Origin: CAYVLA01 sp964549615 [NCBI: uncultured Thermococci archaeon]
Lineage (GTDB): Archaea > CAYQAE01 > CAYVLA01
DNA length: 7,284 nt
Reading direction: 5' to 3'
Assembly (NCBI GenBank): GCA_964549615.1
Contig: CAZJVP010000083.1
Location: forward strand, 1-7,284
Of the stretch, positions 6,309 through 7,284 are shown piece after piece. A model generated the notes under the pieces. The model searched no databases. It worked only from the letters and a program-made list of their open reading frames with translations, and was not told where the DNA came from. Every line of letters starts with the position of its first letter. Within the stretch, counting starts at the first letter, position 1. The translations under genes and the position numbers were made by a program.

Positions 6309-6739
6309 CCGCGAGCGCAGTCCTCGCGGACTCCGACCTGTTCATATCGTACCTTACAGGAGATGGCTTGGAGAAGCACTTCGCAACGGCCGTTGCCAAG
6401 GCGGAGTCCGGTGAGATAGAGCTGTTTGTCTGCTCGGAGATCTACGACGACATCGTCACAGCCCTTAGGAGCCAGGGGGCCGGGCTGGATGAGGTGGGAA
6501 GATTCGTCTCTGACATGAGGGCAATCCCCCACCGGGCCATACCGGTCAGCGTGGAGATCGCGAGGCATGCTATCCAGATCTACGCCCGGCATGGCGGGCC
6601 CCGGAAACTGCACTACTTCGACTCCTTCCACGTGGCCACGGCCGGGCAGCATGGTCTCCCGCTGCTGACGAGCGATCGATACATAGTCGGGCACGCTCGG
6701 GAGTTGGGGATAGAGGTTATGGATGCGCGAACCCTCTAG
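6305..6739 (+). CDS. vapC: VapC-type PIN-domain ribonuclease toxin
   Basis: The 144-residue protein has the normal length of a PIN-domain toxin. The acidic residues of the metal-binding active site are all in place: Asp9 in LADSDLFISYL, Glu45 in CSEIYDDIV, Asp106 in HYFDSFHVATA and Asp124 in LLTSDRYIV. VapC toxins cut specific RNAs (tRNA, rRNA or mRNA) to slow growth when the labile antitoxin is lost; the target cannot be read from sequence. The ATG overlaps the antitoxin stop (ATGA), and purine-rich GAGGGGAGGGG lies just upstream inside the antitoxin's last codons, so translation is coupled. It appears intact. No clear terminator follows; the small inverted repeat over the stop codon has only a two-base loop. 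Confidence 0.88.
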   Translation: MTASAVLADSDLFISYLTGDGLEKHFATAVAKAESGEIELFVCSEIYDDIVTALRSQGAGLDEVGRFVSDMRAIPHRAIPVSVEIARHAIQIYARHGGPRKLHYFDSFHVATAGQHGLPLLTSDRYIVGHARELGIEVMDARTL

Positions 6740-6810
6740 GGTCGCCGTCCTGGGTTGATAGAGGCCCTCGGCACCGCTTGCTCGAGCGGGAATCGGGCGG
6801 GCGGGGTCGC

Positions 6811-7120
6811 GTGAACCCGCGGGACAACGCTTATGCGTCGCGTGGTGCCTTGGTGAGGCACGGACGGATACGTACCCTAGCGCCGGATAGGGTCCCGGCG
6901 GTGTGCAGGCTACGGTAGGTGCTGCGGTCGGTGCAGGGCTCCGCTGAGGACCTTCGGGTACGCGCACCTTCTTGAGGCCTTCGGCTTCTGGTCCATCGAC
7001 CTGGCGACCGCAGGGCGCCCCTATCTTCGAAGGGCCGCCGGCCGGTGCGTCTTCCAGGATGCGTCCGGCCGCTGCGGCCTTCACCCCATGGGGCCCAAGC
7101 CCGCAGCGTGCAAGCTGTCT
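6811..7120 (+). pseudogene. YkgJ-type Cys-cluster (putative Fe-S or metal-binding) protein, frameshifted
   Basis: A frame starting at GTG 6811, after a G-rich run (GGGCGGGCGGGG) with a 4-base spacer, reads MNPRDNAYASRGALV and on to RTLAPDRVPAVCRL. It then hits a TAG at 6916-6918. The next frame over continues with GRCC, then a helical part (FGYAHLLEAFGFWSID), then GRCVFQDASGRCGLHPMG and PKPAACKL. Together this gives the CxxC-G-x-CC, C-x-F and C-x-x-H, KPxxCKL pattern of the YkgJ/UPF0153 zinc- or iron-chelating family. The first motif would read CRLCGRCC if two bases were restored at about 6914, so a 2-base deletion best explains the break; read directly in the second frame, the missing Cys appears as Tyr. 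After CKL the usual WPF continuation is absent. In the second frame a TGA follows at 7223-7225, overlapping the next gene's TTG. It is either a true pseudogene or an assembly error. Family call is good, intactness is not. Confidence 0.55.
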
Positions 7121-7221
7121 TGGAAGCGGTTGATCGGGAGGCGCTTGCCCACGGCCAGATCGGCTGTTTCGTCCAGTCCCTCGCCAAGGCACGGGACGCG
7201 CTCCTGCCAGCTGCCAATCTA

Positions 7222-7284
7222 TTGAAGCGCTATACAATCTACGTCGTGCCACATTCCCATGTTGACCTAGCGTGGGGATGGACC
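7222..7284 (+). CDS. GH38 alpha-mannosidase, N-terminal fragment cut by the window edge
   Basis: Only 21 codons are visible from a TTG at 7222: KRYTIYVVPHSHVDLAWGW follows the start. The first beta strand followed by PHSHxDxxW is the opening of the glycoside hydrolase 38 catalytic domain. The second His (residue 13) and the Asp (residue 15) correspond to two of the zinc ligands that bind the substrate in this family. The enzyme would release alpha-linked mannose from glycans. The start is uncertain: the frame is open back to 6976 and the bases before the TTG encode a plausible helix (SLAKARDALLPAANLL) that could belong to a longer N-terminal domain, as in the larger GH38 proteins, with possible starts at GTG 7108 or TTG 7120. 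No Shine-Dalgarno is seen before 7222. The rest lies outside the window. Confidence 0.7.
   Translation, partial: MKRYTIYVVPHSHVDLAWGWT

Noticed and set aside
6731-6742. ACCCTCTAGGGT inverted repeat at the toxin stop codon as a terminator
   Set aside because: The loop would be only two bases and no T-run follows, so it cannot be supported as a terminator.
6827-6838. ACGC-TTAT-GCGT inverted repeat as an operator or promoter
   Set aside because: It falls inside the N-terminal codons of the frameshifted Cys-cluster gene and is short enough to be chance.
6035-7252. Minus-strand open frame of 405 codons opposite vapBC and the Cys-cluster gene
   Set aside because: It is the antisense shadow of the well-supported VapB and VapC genes, and its composition is not protein-like.

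Overview
The window most likely comes from an uncultured, GC-rich archaeon, probably in or near the TACK/Thermoproteota lineages; the placement is inference. The signs are archaeal-type promoters (a TATA box centred about 28 bases upstream of a start codon with no Shine-Dalgarno, and a purine-rich BRE followed by CTTAAG before the antitoxin), frequent AGG arginine codons, a VapBC pair of the AbrB/PIN type common in archaea, a secreted NosD-like beta-helix protein, and a single-pass extracytoplasmic glutamine-amidotransferase-like protein. No ribosomal or other phylogenetic marker is present.

The left half (1-3671) is read on the minus strand. In transcription order it holds an M14 zinc carboxypeptidase-like protein (2529-3671, with a strong Shine-Dalgarno and a TTG start), a signal-peptide and C-terminally anchored amidotransferase-like protein with its own TATA promoter (1137-2378), and a prenyltransferase/squalene-cyclase repeat protein that runs off the left edge (1-773). 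The 774-1136 gap carries protein-like stretches in two other frames and may hold a frameshifted 5' part of that gene.

The right half is mostly plus strand: a secreted right-handed beta-helix protein (3896-5296), a 740-base stretch that seems to hold a decayed minus-strand gene (about 5330-5998), a translationally coupled VapB/VapC toxin-antitoxin pair (6075-6739), a YkgJ-type Cys-cluster gene broken by a frameshift at its first cysteine motif (6811-about 7120), and the first codons of a GH38 alpha-mannosidase (7222 to the right edge).

The secreted beta-helix protein, the anchored amidotransferase-like protein, the M14 peptidase and the alpha-mannosidase suggest glycan or peptide handling at or near the cell surface. 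Apart from the VapBC pair, no operon ties them together. The most notable overall pattern is that three separate regions contain recognisable or protein-like coding sequence interrupted by frame changes, which means either local gene decay or indel errors in the assembly. I do not see a defence island, CRISPR array, insertion sequence, rRNA or tRNA.
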